A DNA stretch of 64,000 bases from Halomonas elongata (GCF_029081005.1 NZ_JAJQTQ010000002.1:186001-250000); one strand, 5' to 3'; shown: positions 43,869 to 54,469, numbered from the stretch's first letter. Program-made: numbers and translations. The notes: generated by a model not told the origin, from the sequence alone.

Positions 43869-44881
43869 TCAGGCTACCCGTAGCCGCTTGCCGAACAGCA
43901 ACCCGCCCCACTGCAGGCGGTTGACCGCCAGGTTCCAGGTGATGGAGCCGGCCATGCCCACCCCCGCCAGGGTCAGCGCATAGAGTCCCAACGGGAGACG
44001 CTGGTCAGGGTCCAGCCGGTCCACCAGGTTGAAGAACATCGGGTGGGCCAGGTAGATGCCGAAGGAGAACTCGTTGAGCCGACGCACCAACGGCGGGGCC
44101 CGACGACCGCGCAGTCGATGCATCGCCCACAGGGTAAAGAGCAGGAACAGCGGGACCACCCACACTTCCTTGGAGGAGTATTCCAGCCAGCCGGGCAGCG
44201 CGAGCAGTACCACCAGGCCGATCAGGGCCAACAGCCAGCGCGGTTGCGCCAGTGCTTCCAGCCAGGCCGGACGGGTCTCGGTCTGATAGTGCCGCACCAG
44301 CGTCAGGGCCAGGAAGAACAGATAGAGCCAGCCGAAGGGCGCGATCCAGTGCAGGTAGCCCGGCGGCAGTTGGCTGCGCCACTGCCAGTAGCCCCACCAG
44401 CTCATGCTGACCAGGCTGCCGAGTGCCAGCCACGGGGTGGCCGGTAGCCAGCGGCCCAGGTTCAGCCGTCCGTAGAGCCAGTAGAAGGCGTAGAACTGGG
44501 CGGCGATGAGCAGGAAGTAGCCGTGCCAGCCGGCGTAGAGCAGATACTCGCGCAGGACGTCCGCAGCCCGGCATCGTCGTCAGCCGCGTGCAGGCGCAGG
44601 AACTCCGCGACGGCATACGCCAGGCCATAGACCAGATAGGGCACCATGATGTACTTCAGGCGATTGCCCAGGAAGCCGCGGGGAACCTCGTTCCCGTAGC
44701 GCAGGGAGAACAGGAAGACCGAGATGAAGATGAAGACCGGGGTACCGAACACCGTCGGAATACGGGCGACGTCGGTGACCAGGGTGTCCAGGCGCTGGTT
44801 GAGATGATCGAGGAGATGAAAGGCGAAGACCGCCAGGCAGCCGTAGGCGCGTAGCCAGTAGATTTCCTCGACGCGTTGCAT
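43869..44881 (-). pseudogene. Acyltransferase-3-type membrane protein, frameshifted
   Basis: Two ORFs (44462-44881 and 43869-44405, the second in another frame) together encode a multi-pass acyltransferase of about 337 residues. It starts MQRVEEIYWLRAYGCLAVFAFHLLDH, with the conserved RAYGCLAVFAFH motif. Near 44562 one G seems missing: the downstream frame resumes at DVLREYLLYAGWHGYFLL, which is in phase only after a one-base insertion. The break could be a sequencing error or a real mutation. The downstream half retains about seven membrane helices and ends FGKRLRVA. Confidence 0.75.
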
Positions 44882-45065
44882 GCTTCGGTTCCCTGCCAGC
44901 ATCATGAAGAGTGAACGTGTATTGCGTACCCGCTGTCGGACCACGGCGTGCGCCATGAATTCCCTTCATCGGCGATGTCGTACATTCGCGGCTAGTGTCG
45001 TAAGAGAGGGAGAGCGCCAGGATTCTACAGCCAACTCTGACACAGGACACCAGGGAGGATCCGAC

Positions 45066-45971
45066 ATGTCGGCGGTGGCTCGAGGCGTGGCGTTCGCCAT
45101 CCTGACGCTCCTGGTACTGGTCGGTCAGGTAGCGGCCGGCCAGGTCACCCATCACCGTTTCCATTCCGAGGTGCTGGGGCGCGACTATCCCTATACCCTC
45201 TATCTGCCTGTCGGCTACCACGACTCCGGGCTGGAGTATCCGGTGATCTATCTGCTGCACGGCTCCTTCGGCAGCGACCGTGACTGGGTCAACCGCGGGA
45301 GGCTGGAAGCCGTCGCCGACCGGATGATCCGACGGGGACGCATCCCGCCGGCCGTGATCGTCATGCCCGGGAGCCGTAGCTGGTGGGTCGATGGTCACAA
45401 TGAGCCGGCCCGCACCGCTTTTCTCGAGGAGCTCATGCCTCAGGTGGAGGCGCTCTGGCGGGTGGTGCCCGAGCGAGAATGGCGCGGCATCGCCGGGCTC
45501 TCCGCCGGTGGTTATGGCACGGTGAACATGATCCTCGAACGCCCCGAGCTGTTCGGCGCCGCGGCGGCCCTGAGCCCGGCCAGTTACTATCCCCTGCCGC
45601 CGGCCGACTCCACGGCACGTCGACACCCGGCCTTCCTGACCCCCGACCGCCGTTTCGATGCCGAGCTGTGGCGGCAGCTCAACTATCCGGCCCATCTCGA
45701 TGGCTATCTGGCCCAGGAGCGGGTAGTGCCGCTCTACCTGAGTGCCGGTGATCGCGACCGTTTCGATGCCATGAGGCATGCCCGCCGGCTGCAGGCGGCG
45801 CTGGAAGTGCACCAGCCGGGCCGGGTGCCGCTGGAGGTGCTGCCGGGGGGCCACAGCTGGCGCGTGTGGCGGGCCAGTCTCGGCCCGGCGCTGGAGTTCA
45901 TGTTTCGCCATCTGCGAGCGCCGATCCCGACGCAGACGATGCCCTCGTCGACTACCGACGCGGCACCCTGA
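45066..45971 (+). CDS. Secreted esterase (esterase D / antigen 85-like fold)
   Basis: A 301-residue protein with an N-terminal signal peptide (RGVAFAILTLLVLVGQVAAG) and an alpha/beta hydrolase domain: YPVIYLLHGSFGSDRDW, nucleophile elbow GLSAGGYG, and His in PGGHSW. It probably acts in the periplasm on acyl or formyl esters. Start ATG at 45066 has GGGAGGA upstream; a longer in-frame extension to 44880 is not homologous. It is divergent from the acyltransferase with 184 bp between them, an acylation/deacylation pair by inference. Confidence 0.86.
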   Translation: MSAVARGVAFAILTLLVLVGQVAAGQVTHHRFHSEVLGRDYPYTLYLPVGYHDSGLEYPVIYLLHGSFGSDRDWVNRGRLEAVADRMIRRGRIPPAVIVMPGSRSWWVDGHNEPARTAFLEELMPQVEALWRVVPEREWRGIAGLSAGGYGTVNMILERPELFGAAAALSPASYYPLPPADSTARRHPAFLTPDRRFDAELWRQLNYPAHLDGYLAQERVVPLYLSAGDRDRFDAMRHARRLQAALEVHQPGRVPLEVLPGGHSWRVWRASLGPALEFMFRHLRAPIPTQTMPSSTTDAAP

Positions 45972-46016
45972 TGCTTGGCCCTCGAGAGCCTCCTGTGATG
46001 CGACTCTCTCGGGAGG

Positions 46017-46421
46017 TCAGGCAAAGGCCGGCCGGCGGGGAAGCCAGCCGCCTTCACGAATCACCGGACGGCCGGTGACGTCGTGGTTGTAGAGGTAGAG
46101 CCAGGCGGGGCCGAAGGCGGTGGCATGAATGGCGCGGTCGTACATGCCCGATGCCGGAGCGCGCACGCGATAGTCCTCCAGGCGGTCGAGACCGGCAAAG
46201 GTCCGGGCGTCGACGCGATAGATCTCCACTTCCACGCCACACGAGGACTCGGCCTTGGCGCCCGGGCAGTGCCCCAGGTCGTAGAGCGTCGCACTGGTGA
46301 GGCGATCGCGACCGACGAAGGTGGCGCCTTCCAGCCAGTGGTGATTGCGCAGGCCGCGCTTCAGGGTGCCGTAGACGGCCACCAGGGGCGTTCGGGTAAT
46401 GGCGAGGGCGGGGCTATGCAT
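46017..46421 (-). CDS. Gamma-glutamylcyclotransferase-like protein (AIG2 family)
   Basis: A 134-residue protein with the signature VAVYGTLKRGLRNHHWL near the N-terminus, VEVEIYRVDARTFAGLDRLEDYR containing the catalytic Glu, and WLYLYNH later. Related enzymes convert gamma-glutamyl amino acids to 5-oxoproline. It lies 58 bp after the cdd stop on the same strand and might be the last gene of the nucleoside operon, though its function is unrelated. Confidence 0.85.
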   Translation of the reverse strand: MHSPALAITRTPLVAVYGTLKRGLRNHHWLEGATFVGRDRLTSATLYDLGHCPGAKAESSCGVEVEIYRVDARTFAGLDRLEDYRVRAPASGMYDRAIHATAFGPAWLYLYNHDVTGRPVIREGGWLPRRPAFA

Positions 46422-46479
46422 GGGCGTTTCGTGTGACTCGAGAAGACAGGTTCCGACCGGACGCGGCCGGCCGGAGAAT

Positions 46480-46890
46480 TCACTTCAAGCCCAGATTATC
46501 GGGGCCGAAGGCATCCGGCAGCAACTCGTCCATGGTGTAGCGCCGGAGCAGGGTGCCGTCGGCATCGACCACATGAATGCGAGTTTCGCCGGTGGCGAAT
46601 TCGCGGATGCGCTGGCGGCAGTCGCCACAGGGTGTGCAGAGGTGTTGGCCCGGCCCGATCACGTAGACCTCGCGCAGGCGCCGCTCCCCGGCGCTGGCCA
46701 TGGCGGCGATGGCCGAGGCCTCGGCGCACAGCCCCTTGTAGTGGGCGACTTCGACGTTGGCGCCGCTGTAGCGAGTACCGCTCTCGCTGATCACCAGGGC
46801 GCCGACGGGGTGCCGGGAGTAGGGCGCGTAGGCGCGATCGCGCACCGCGACCAGTTCAGTGAGGAGCTCGGTGTCCAGGTCGGTGCTCAT
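46480..46890 (-). CDS. cdd: Cytidine deaminase
   Basis: A 136-residue homotetrameric-type cytidine deaminase. Zinc-ligand and catalytic motifs are CAEASAI (Cys and Glu) and PCGDCRQRI (two Cys). It converts cytidine and deoxycytidine to uridine forms that feed the phosphorylases. Its start overlaps the deoD stop by four bases, making it the last enzyme gene of the nucleoside operon. Confidence 0.95.
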   Translation of the reverse strand: MSTDLDTELLTELVAVRDRAYAPYSRHPVGALVISESGTRYSGANVEVAHYKGLCAEASAIAAMASAGERRLREVYVIGPGQHLCTPCGDCRQRIREFATGETRIHVVDADGTLLRRYTMDELLPDAFGPDNLGLK

Positions 46891-47615
46891 GCGCCACCTC
46901 CGGCATCGTCGCGAAGCACGCTGTCCAGGGCGATGCGCATCATGTCGTCGAAGGTGGTGGCGCGCTCGTCACTGGATAGCGAGTCGCCCTTGACGATGTG
47001 GTCCGAGACCGTGCAGATGGTCGCGGCCCGGGCGCCGAACTCGGCGGCCACGCCGTACAGGCCGGCGGCTTCCATCTCTACGCCGACGATACCGTAACGG
47101 CGCATCATCTCGACCATCTCGGGGCGCGGGTCGTAGAAGAGATCGGCGGAGAAGATGTTGCCGACCTTGACCGGCACGCCGTGTTCGCGGGCGACATCCG
47201 CGGCATGACGGGTCAGCTCGAAGTCGGCGATGGCACCGAGGTCGTTGCCCAGAAAACGGGTGCGGTTGACGCCGGAATCGGTGCTCGCGCCCATGCCGAT
47301 CACCACGTCGCGTACTGCCACGTCGTCGCGCACCGCGCCGCAGGAGCCGACCCGGATCAAGCGATTGACGTCGAACTCGGTGATCAGTTCCTTGGCGTAG
47401 ATCGATACCGAGGGAATGCCCATGCCATGGCCCATCACCGAGATCTCGCGACCCTGGTAGGTGCCGGTGTAGCCGTACATGTTGCGGACCTCGTTGACGA
47501 GCCGTGCATCGTCGAGAAAGGTCTCGGCGATGTATTTCGCGCGCAGCGGGTCGCCGGGCATCAGCACGGTATCGGCGAAATCACCGCGTTCGGCTTTGAT
47601 ATGGGGGGTCGCCAT
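46887..47615 (-). CDS. deoD: Purine-nucleoside phosphorylase (DeoD type)
   Basis: A 242-residue high-molecular-weight [34 protein letters not shown] at the start, MGHGMGIPS phosphate loop and [13 protein letters not shown] near 180, which carries substrate-binding residues. It phosphorolyses purine (deoxy)ribonucleosides. ATG at 47615 is chosen for spacing to AGGAG; the adjacent ATG at 47618 is possible. It overlaps deoB by one base (TGATG). Confidence 0.95.
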   Translation of the reverse strand: MATPHIKAERGDFADTVLMPGDPLRAKYIAETFLDDARLVNEVRNMYGYTGTYQGREISVMGHGMGIPSVSIYAKELITEFDVNRLIRVGSCGAVRDDVAVRDVVIGMGASTDSGVNRTRFLGNDLGAIADFELTRHAADVAREHGVPVKVGNIFSADLFYDPRPEMVEMMRRYGIVGVEMEAAGLYGVAAEFGARAATICTVSDHIVKGDSLSSDERATTFDDMMRIALDSVLRDDAGGGA

Positions 47616-48844
47616 CATGTGTCTCCTTTTGGGGAACCAGCCGGGAGAAAGCTTTCACCGTCGTCCATGGGCGGCAGGTCGAAATGACGGGCCAGGCTCT
47701 GGCCGATGTCGGCGAAGCTGTTGCGTGCGCCGAGCGAGCCGGGAGCGAGCCCGGCGCCGAGGGCAAGAACCGGGATATGCTCGCGGGTATGGTCGGTGCC
47801 GTGCCAGGTTGGATCGCAGCCGTGGTCGGCGGTAATGATCAAGAGATCGTCGTCGTCGAGGCGTTCGAGCAGCTCGGGCAGGCGAGCATCGAAGGCCTCG
47901 AGGGCGGCGGCGTAGCCGGCCACGTCGCGCCGGTGACCGTAGACCATGTCGAAGTCGACGAAGTTGGTCATGATCAGGGTGCGCTCGCCGTCGGTGGCCA
48001 TGGCATCCAGGGTGGCGTCGAACAGGGCGTCGTGGCCGCTGGCCTTGAGCGTGCGCGAGATGCCGCAGTGGGCGTAGATGTCGGCGATCTTGCCGATGGC
48101 GGTCACCTGACCGCCCGCATCGCAGAGACGTTGCAGCACGGTGGGCGAGGGCGGCTCGACACTGTAGTCGCGGCGGTTGGCGGTACGCTGGAAGGTTGCG
48201 GCATCGTTGCCGTTGAAGGGGCGGGCGATGACCCGGCCGATGTTGTAGGGCTCGAGCAGCCGACGGGCGATCTCGCAGAGGCGATAGAGCCGTTCGAGGC
48301 CGAAGGTGTCCTCGTGGGCGGCGATCTGGAAGACCGAGTCCGCCGAGGTGTAGACGATCGGCTTGCCGCTTTGCACATGCGCCTCGCCCAGCCGGGCGAT
48401 GATCTCGGTGCCGGAGGCGTGGCAATCGCCCAGCACGCCGGGCAGTTCGGCCTCGCGGATAAGAGCATCCAGCAGATCGGCGGGGAAGCTGTTTTCCGGC
48501 TCGCTGAAGTAGCCCCAGTCGAAGCGCACCGGTACGCCGGCGATTTCCCAGTGGCCGGACGGCGTATCCTTACCGGAGGAGATCTCCCGGGCGTGGCCGT
48601 AGGCACCTGCGATCGACTTGGAGGGGACGACACCCTCGGCCCAGGCCCCGGTGCTTTCGCGGTGAGCATGGAAGAGGCCGAGTCGGCCGAGATTGGGGAG
48701 CTGCAAGGGACCGCGCTCGGCGGATGCGGCGCAGGCCGCGGCGATATGGCCGAGGGTGTCGGCACCGGCGTCGCCGAAGCGTTCGGCGTCGGGCGCGGCG
48801 CCGATGCCGAAGGAGTCGAGGACGAGCACGATGGCGCGTGTCAT
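47615..48844 (-). CDS. deoB: Phosphopentomutase
   Basis: A 409-residue alkaline-phosphatase-superfamily mutase that interconverts (deoxy)ribose 1- and 5-phosphates. [25 protein letters not shown] opens the protein with metal-binding Asp, the metal-binding [20 protein letters not shown] lies near the C-terminus, and [11 protein letters not shown] contains the phosphorylated Thr. The start overlaps the deoA stop by four bases. Confidence 0.96.
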   Translation of the reverse strand: MTRAIVLVLDSFGIGAAPDAERFGDAGADTLGHIAAACAASAERGPLQLPNLGRLGLFHAHRESTGAWAEGVVPSKSIAGAYGHAREISSGKDTPSGHWEIAGVPVRFDWGYFSEPENSFPADLLDALIREAELPGVLGDCHASGTEIIARLGEAHVQSGKPIVYTSADSVFQIAAHEDTFGLERLYRLCEIARRLLEPYNIGRVIARPFNGNDAATFQRTANRRDYSVEPPSPTVLQRLCDAGGQVTAIGKIADIYAHCGISRTLKASGHDALFDATLDAMATDGERTLIMTNFVDFDMVYGHRRDVAGYAAALEAFDARLPELLERLDDDDLLIITADHGCDPTWHGTDHTREHIPVLALGAGLAPGSLGARNSFADIGQSLARHFDLPPMDDGESFLPAGSPKGDT

Positions 48845-50166
48845 GGAGCCTCCCGGCGAATGATGTCGCGAATCAGGGTGGGGGATGTGGTGGCCTCACC
48901 GATCTCGATGGCCTCGAGCAACTGGCGCTCGGCCTGATCGGCCTCGGCAGGGCTGCGGGCATGCAGGGTGGCGAACGGTTGACCGGCGTCGAGTTTGGTG
49001 CCGAGTTCGGCGATATCGGACAGGCCTACCGCAGGATCGATGGTCTCGCCTGCCTGGCGACGGCCGCCACCGAGCTCGACCACGGTCATGCCCAGTGCCC
49101 GGGTATCCATGCCGCGCAGGTGACCGGCGCGCGGCGCAAGTACCAGACGCCTCACCGGCGCGGAGGGCAGGTGACGATCCGGGGCCTCGAGCAGGTTGGC
49201 GGGACCACCGAGGCCTGCCACCATGCGTCCGAAGCGCTCGGCGGCTTCGCCCGAGGCGAGTCGTTCGTCGAGCTTGCCCAGTGCCGCAGTCCGGTCGGTG
49301 GCCAGGCCGCCGGCCAGCAGCATTTCCGCCGCCAGGCCACGGGTCACCTCGAGCAGGCGGCCGTCACGGCGTGCGCCGGTGAGCACGGCCAGCGCTTCGC
49401 GCACTTCCAGGGCATTGCCGGCGCAGGGCGCCAGGGGCTGGCTCATGTCGGTGAGCAGGGCGGTGGTCGGGGTTCCGGCGCGACTGGCGACCTCGGCGAT
49501 GGTCTCGGCCAGTTCCCGCGACGCCTCCGGCGTGGGCATGAAGGCACCGCTGCCGACCTTGACGTCCATCACCAGGGCATCGAGTCCGCAGGCGAGCTTC
49601 TTGCCGAGAATGGACGAGACGATCAGCGGCAACGATTCTACCGTGGCGGTGACGTCGCGAACCGCATAGAGGCGCCTGTCGGCCGGGGCGAGGTCGGCGG
49701 TCTGGCCGATGATGGCCACCCCGACGTCCTTGACCAGACGGCGGAAGGTGGCGGTGTCGGGGACGACCGAATAGCCGGGGATCGACTCCAGCTTGTCCAG
49801 GGTACCGCCGGTGTGGCCGAGGCCCCGACCGGAGATCATCGGCACATGACCGCCGCAGGCGGCGATCCAGGGACCGAGGATCAATGACACCACGTCTCCC
49901 ACGCCACCGGTGGAGTGCTTGTCGATGACCGGACCGGGCAGGTCGAGTGCCGTCCAGTCGAGCACGTCGCCGGAGTCGCGGACTGCCTCGGTCAACGCCA
50001 CCGTTTCGGTGGCGTCCATGCCGTTGAGGAAGATGGCCATGGCCAGCGCCCCGATCTGGGCATCGCCGAGGCCGTCATCGGCGATGCCGGCGACGAGATC
50101 GCCGATGGTCGCCGCATCCAGCGCCTCGCCATCGCGTTTGGCGCGGATGGCCTCCTGGGGCAGCAT
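48841..50166 (-). CDS. deoA: Thymidine phosphorylase
   Basis: A 441-residue nucleoside phosphorylase II family enzyme: [16 protein letters not shown] at the start, the phosphate-binding [15 protein letters not shown] near 87 and [20 protein letters not shown] following. It releases thymine and deoxyribose 1-phosphate. The ATG at 50166 overlaps the deoC stop by one base (TGATG). The long frame extending upstream over deoC is a shadow. Confidence 0.96.
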   Translation of the reverse strand: MLPQEAIRAKRDGEALDAATIGDLVAGIADDGLGDAQIGALAMAIFLNGMDATETVALTEAVRDSGDVLDWTALDLPGPVIDKHSTGGVGDVVSLILGPWIAACGGHVPMISGRGLGHTGGTLDKLESIPGYSVVPDTATFRRLVKDVGVAIIGQTADLAPADRRLYAVRDVTATVESLPLIVSSILGKKLACGLDALVMDVKVGSGAFMPTPEASRELAETIAEVASRAGTPTTALLTDMSQPLAPCAGNALEVREALAVLTGARRDGRLLEVTRGLAAEMLLAGGLATDRTAALGKLDERLASGEAAERFGRMVAGLGGPANLLEAPDRHLPSAPVRRLVLAPRAGHLRGMDTRALGMTVVELGGGRRQAGETIDPAVGLSDIAELGTKLDAGQPFATLHARSPAEADQAERQLLEAIEIGEATTSPTLIRDIIRREAP

Positions 50167-50939
50167 CAGTAGTCCTCCTCGATATCGGTGCCTCCCATCA
50201 TGCCAAGGGTCTCGAGAAGGTTGTCCAGCAGGCCGGAGGCGCCGAAGCGGAAATGTTGCGGTGTGATCCAGCTGGCCCCCATCAGGCGCTCGGCCAGTTC
50301 GAGATAGGCCCGGGCATCTTCGGCGGTACGCACGCCGCCGGCGGCCTTGAAGCCGATGTCGCCGCCGTTGTCGCGGATCACCTCGAGCATGATCTCGGCG
50401 GCTTCCAGGGTGGCATTGACGGCAACCTTGCCGGTGGAGGTCTTGAGGAAATCGGCGCCGCCATCGATGGCCAGCTCCGATGCGCGACGGATCAAGGCCG
50501 GATCCTTCAGCTCGCCGGTCTCCAGTATGACCTTGAGGGTCTTGCCGCCGGCGGCGGCCTTGCACATCTCGACCAGCTCGCGGCCGGTGTCTTCGTCGCC
50601 TTCCTGCAGCGCGCGATAGGGGAAGACCACATCGACTTCATCGGCGCCCGAGGCAACGGCCTCGCGGGTCTCGCGGGCGGCATGCATGATATCGGCGTTG
50701 CCATGGGGGAAGTTGGTGACCGTGGCGATGCGGATGGTGTCGTTCAGGCGATGGGCGGTCAGGGCGCGCCGAGCCGGCACGATGAAGCGTGGGTAGATGC
50801 AGATCGCCGCCGGATGGCCGGCCGGTGTCTTGGCGCGCTGGCAGAGCGCTTCGATGCGCTCGTCGGTGTCGTCGTCGTTCAGGCTGGTGAGGTCCATCAG
50901 GGCCAGTGCCTGACGGGCGGTCCGGGTAAGGTCGTTCAT
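50166..50939 (-). CDS. deoC: Deoxyribose-phosphate aldolase
   Basis: A 257-residue class I aldolase. Schiff-base Lys lies in [12 protein letters not shown], and further active-site residues lie in [10 protein letters not shown]. It splits deoxyribose 5-phosphate into glyceraldehyde 3-phosphate and acetaldehyde. The start ATG at 50939 fits homology ([20 protein letters not shown]). It is the first deo enzyme gene after the nupC gene, 108 bp away. Confidence 0.96.
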   Translation of the reverse strand: MNDLTRTARQALALMDLTSLNDDDTDERIEALCQRAKTPAGHPAAICIYPRFIVPARRALTAHRLNDTIRIATVTNFPHGNADIMHAARETREAVASGADEVDVVFPYRALQEGDEDTGRELVEMCKAAAGGKTLKVILETGELKDPALIRRASELAIDGGADFLKTSTGKVAVNATLEAAEIMLEVIRDNGGDIGFKAAGGVRTAEDARAYLELAERLMGASWITPQHFRFGASGLLDNLLETLGMMGGTDIEEDY

Positions 50940-51047
50940 GGCGTGCTCTCGTTGATGCATGAAGGAAACACTGCGGGATGCCGTCGCTGCGTGACACCCG
51001 GCTCAGTGCGTCCTGAGGGGGCGCGATGGCCCCCTGAAGATTATGGC

Positions 51048-52316
51048 TCAAGCGCCCAGGGCGATGAAAAAGCCGGCGAGTGTGGCAGACATCAGGTTGG
51101 AGAGGGTACCAGCCAGTACGGCCCGGATGCCGAAACGGGCGATGTCGTGACGACGGCTGGGCGCGATACTGCCCAGGCCACCCAGCAGGATGGCGATGGA
51201 CGAGAGGTTGGCAAAGCCGCACAGGGCGAACGACAGGACCGCCTTGGTATGAGTGGTCATGGCCTCGCCGGTGGCGGCGACGACTTCCTCGCCACTGATA
51301 TAGGGCGCGAGGTTGATATAGGCCACGAACTCGTTGACCACCAGCTTCTGGCCAATGAAGGAGCCGGCCAGCGTGGCCTCGGACCAGGGAATGCCGAGCA
51401 GGAAGGCCAGGGGCGCGAACAGCCAGCCGAGGATCTGCTCCAGGCTGAGCGCTTCCATGCCGAACCAGCCGCCGACGCCGCCGAGGATGCCATTGATCAG
51501 TGCGATCAGGCCGATGAAGGCGAGCAGCATGGCGCCGACGTTGGCTGCCAGGCGCAGGCCGGAGGAGGCGCCGGACGCGGCGGCGTCGAGCACATTGGAG
51601 GGATGGTCCTCTTCTTCCTCGAGACGCTCTTCGGCCGCCGAGACGCTGTCTTCGGGCGTCTCGGTCTCGGGCATGATCAGCTTGGCGAACAGCAGCCCGC
51701 CGGGCGCGGCCATGAAGGAAGCGGCCACCAGGTACTCCATGGGGATGCCCAGAGCAGCGTAGCCGGCCAGGACCGAGCCGGCCACGGATGCCAGGCCGCC
51801 GCACATTACCGCGAAGAGTTGCGACTGGGTCATGCGGTTGATGAAGGGGCGCACGACCAGCGGCGCCTCGGTCTGGCCGACGAAGATGTTGGCGGTGGCC
51901 GAGAGCGACTCGGTGCGCGAGGTGCCGAGCGCTTTCTGCAGGGCGCCGCCGAGCAGGCGGATGATCCACTGCATGATGCCCAGGTAGTAGAGCACGGCAG
52001 TCAGCGAGGAGAAGAAGATGATGACCGGCAGTACCTTGATGGCGAAGACGAAGCCGGTGTCCTCGACGTTGGCCAGGCCGCCGAACAGGAAGTCGATGCC
52101 ATCGTTGGCATAGTTCACCACCTGGCTGACGGCCTCGGAGACGGTGGCGAGCACTGCCTGGCCGAAGGGCACATAGAGCACGAAGGCTCCCAGGCAGGCC
52201 TGGATGGCGAAGGCGCCGATCACGGTGCGCAGGCGGATCGCACGGCGATTGGTGGAGAACAGCAGGGCGATGACGACCAGGGTCGCCATTCCGACGAGAC
52301 TCATGATCAAGGTCAT
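51048..52316 (-). CDS. nupC: Concentrative nucleoside transporter NupC
   Basis: A 422-residue CNT-family permease with about nine membrane helices. Conserved motifs are FVGQTEAPLVVRPFINRMTQSQLFAVM and SFALCGFANLSSIAILLGGLGS, the two halves that form the nucleoside site. It imports nucleosides with H+ or Na+. An acidic loop (EDSVSAAEERLEEEEDHPSN) is unusual but lies in a cytoplasmic region. It is transcribed with the deo genes. Confidence 0.94.
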   Translation of the reverse strand: MTLIMSLVGMATLVVIALLFSTNRRAIRLRTVIGAFAIQACLGAFVLYVPFGQAVLATVSEAVSQVVNYANDGIDFLFGGLANVEDTGFVFAIKVLPVIIFFSSLTAVLYYLGIMQWIIRLLGGALQKALGTSRTESLSATANIFVGQTEAPLVVRPFINRMTQSQLFAVMCGGLASVAGSVLAGYAALGIPMEYLVAASFMAAPGGLLFAKLIMPETETPEDSVSAAEERLEEEEDHPSNVLDAAASGASSGLRLAANVGAMLLAFIGLIALINGILGGVGGWFGMEALSLEQILGWLFAPLAFLLGIPWSEATLAGSFIGQKLVVNEFVAYINLAPYISGEEVVAATGEAMTTHTKAVLSFALCGFANLSSIAILLGGLGSIAPSRRHDIARFGIRAVLAGTLSNLMSATLAGFFIALGA

Positions 52317-52365
52317 GGCAATGTCCTTGTGGTCGATGGCATGGGGGCGCTCATATTACGGCGAC

Positions 52366-53199
52366 TTAAAGGAAGTTGTACTTCAGGGTGTAGATCATCG
52401 CGTTCTGGTAATGATCGGCGGTGCCCAGCTTGTTGTTGGAGTAGCGATACTGAACGCCGGTGGTGATCTCTTCGATCGGGTGCCACCACAAGGCTACGGC
52501 GCCATTGGTGCCGGTGCTGCCGGCCGGACCATTGACGTAATTCTGCTGCAGATAGTCGTCATCGCGATCGAAGGTCTGCTCGTGCCAGTTGCTCAGGCTG
52601 AAGTTCTCGCCGAAGGCCTGGAAATCGTAACCCAGTACCCACCCGAGCATATAGCCGTTTTCGCCGCTGTAGGAATTGGCGTCGCTTTCGACCCAGGCCT
52701 TGCCGAGAAAGGGCTTGAACCACAGGCCGTTGTCGAAGGTGTGACGGTAGCCGAAGCCCACGATGCGGTCCTGTTCCTTGCTGTCGAACCCATGATCGCG
52801 GAAATCGTAGACATGGAAGTACAGCGAGAAGGGCGTGTCGCCAAGATAGATATGGGACGTGACCTTGCCGGCGGCTCGGCGATTGTCCCGGGTATCGTCT
52901 TCGAGGGTGTCGTTGTGGGGGTTCTCGAAATCGTAGAAGCCGTAGAATTCTCCCCAGTCGAAGCCGACGCCGCCTTCGAGTTCCAGGTAGAAGAAATCGC
53001 CCTTGGCGGCATTGCTGGCGGTGCGCTGTTCCGTGCCGTCGGACCAGTCAAGATAGTTGACGGAGACGTTGGCGAACGACCACAGCGGCGAGAGCCCCGA
53101 TCCGGCATCATCACCGTTGGCGCTGGCAGGCAGGGCGGTGGCGGCAAGCAGCAGGCCGGTCAGGGGAACGAGACGCGGGAATGAGACGAAGGTCGGCAT
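52366..53199 (-). CDS. Tsx-like nucleoside-specific outer membrane channel
   Basis: A 277-residue protein with a signal peptide cleaved near ALPASANG and a beta-barrel ending in YTLKYNFL with the terminal aromatic residue. WSFANVSVNYLDWSDGTEQ and FEGGVGFDWGEFYGF-like segments match the OmpK/Tsx family. It admits nucleosides across the outer membrane, feeding NupC. The ATG at 53199 has an AAGGAAG site. It is the promoter-proximal gene of the nucleoside operon. Confidence 0.9.
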   Translation of the reverse strand: MPTFVSFPRLVPLTGLLLAATALPASANGDDAGSGLSPLWSFANVSVNYLDWSDGTEQRTASNAAKGDFFYLELEGGVGFDWGEFYGFYDFENPHNDTLEDDTRDNRRAAGKVTSHIYLGDTPFSLYFHVYDFRDHGFDSKEQDRIVGFGYRHTFDNGLWFKPFLGKAWVESDANSYSGENGYMLGWVLGYDFQAFGENFSLSNWHEQTFDRDDDYLQQNYVNGPAGSTGTNGAVALWWHPIEEITTGVQYRYSNNKLGTADHYQNAMIYTLKYNFL

Positions 53200-53324
53200 A
53201 TGTCGGCTTCCTTTGGAGTTGTTGTCGTGTGATGCGTCGGGCAAGTAAGGACGGTCGGACCATCACGGACGTCAATGCATGGTTCCGGGCTGGCCGGATG
53301 GAGGTGAACGCTGGGCGTCGTGTT

Positions 53325-53361
53325 TGTTATTTGGGTAACATCGTGATGTTATTTTAATCAC
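53325..53361. promoter_or_regulatory. Candidate DeoR-type operators between tsx-like gene and deoR
   Basis: A 16-bp palindrome TGTTA-TTTGGG-TAACA (53325-53340) is followed immediately by GTGAT-N9-ATCAC (53343-53361). TGTTA/TAACA resembles the known DeoR half-site TGTTAGAA. The pair lies between the divergent tsx-like and deoR-type genes, where a shared operator is expected. Confidence 0.55.
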
Positions 53362-53463
53362 ATCAAGGATCGCAACCCCAATGATCAACGGCGTGTACAC
53401 GGCGTGAAAGGACGCTTCGATGACGGCGATGTCGGGAGTTCCGGGATAACAAGAGGTGGCTGA

Positions 53464-54186
53464 GTGAACGAACGCAGTACGATAAGGCTGAGACGGCTTC
53501 AGGCGTCGCTGGCACAGGGGGGGAGTCTGCGCCTGGCCGAAGCGGCGATGCTTTGCGGTGTCTCGGAGATGACCATTCGCCGTGACCTGGCGGCATCCGA
53601 CGGCGCCCTGGTGCTGGTCGGCGGGTTGCTGATGCTTGCCGATGACCCACGTCACGCACCGGCGTATGACCTGGCCGTGCAGCGAGACCGCCATGCCCAG
53701 GTCAAGCGACGGCTCTGCGAACGGGCCATCGCGACCCTGGAAGAGGGTGACACCCTGTTCATCGACTGCGGGACGACACTGATGCCGCTGGCAGCCGGCC
53801 TGCCGTCCGACCTGTCGCTGACGGTGGTCACCTACGCCTTGAACGTGGCCGATGCCGTGAGCGCTCGTCCCGGCGTTCGGTTGTGGCTGCTGGGTGGTCT
53901 CTATCAGTCATCCTCGCGTTCCTTCGATGGTGACGACATGACGGCGACCATCGCGCGCCTGGGGATCAACAAGGCCTTTCTCTCGGCGGCGGGTGTGCAC
54001 CCCGAAAAGGGCTTGAGCTGTTTCCATTTTCATGAGGTGGCGCCCAAGCAGGCCGCCATCGCCTCGGCGGAACATCGCGTGCTGGTGGTCGACCCGAGCA
54101 AGCGTGGCCTGGTTCGGCCGGCGCGCTTTGCAGGACTCGACGAGATCGACGAGGTCATCACCGAGGAGGCGAGTGTCGAGGTGTGA
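53464..54186 (+). CDS. deoR: DeoR/GlpR-family transcriptional repressor
   Basis: A 240-residue regulator. The N-terminal HTH is LRLAEAAMLCGVSEMTIRRDL, and a sugar-isomerase-like effector domain (DeoRC) follows with DTLFIDCGTTLMPLA and FHFHEVAPKQAAIASA. It is divergent from the nucleoside operon; the inferred effector is a deoxyribose phosphate. The GTG start at 53464 follows GAGTG-rich sequence; alternative starts are not better. Confidence 0.88.
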   Translation: MNERSTIRLRRLQASLAQGGSLRLAEAAMLCGVSEMTIRRDLAASDGALVLVGGLLMLADDPRHAPAYDLAVQRDRHAQVKRRLCERAIATLEEGDTLFIDCGTTLMPLAAGLPSDLSLTVVTYALNVADAVSARPGVRLWLLGGLYQSSSRSFDGDDMTATIARLGINKAFLSAAGVHPEKGLSCFHFHEVAPKQAAIASAEHRVLVVDPSKRGLVRPARFAGLDEIDEVITEEASVEV

Positions 54187-54469
54187 TCGCGTGCGACAAC
54201 CTGCGGCAAATCGCCTCTTCCCATTCTGACCTCGGACCCTCAGAATACGGGCCTCACGGCCGGAGCCTCCCGCCCGGCGATGTCGCAGCGAGTCGTCGCC
54301 GCGGGCTGCGTGCCGTGATTGTGCCCGAAGTACTCTCCACGACGGTCGCGCGTAGAGCTCCCCGCCAGAGCCTGCCAGCGACCCGCGCCGGAGAGCGCTT
54401 CGGCGCGTGCACCACCCGCTGACGTCAAGCGGGAATGCGTTCGCCGCCAAGCCCTGACGAGGTTGAAAC

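Noticed and set aside
50253-52466. A 737-codon open frame on the plus strand across deoC and nupC
   Set aside because: It is antisense to well-recognised deoC and nupC, rich in Gly/Ala/Gln/His, and lacks any domain. It is a composition shadow.
53343-53361. A CRP site in the deoR intergenic region
   Set aside because: GTGA and TCAC are separated by 11 bases instead of the 6 required for CRP.
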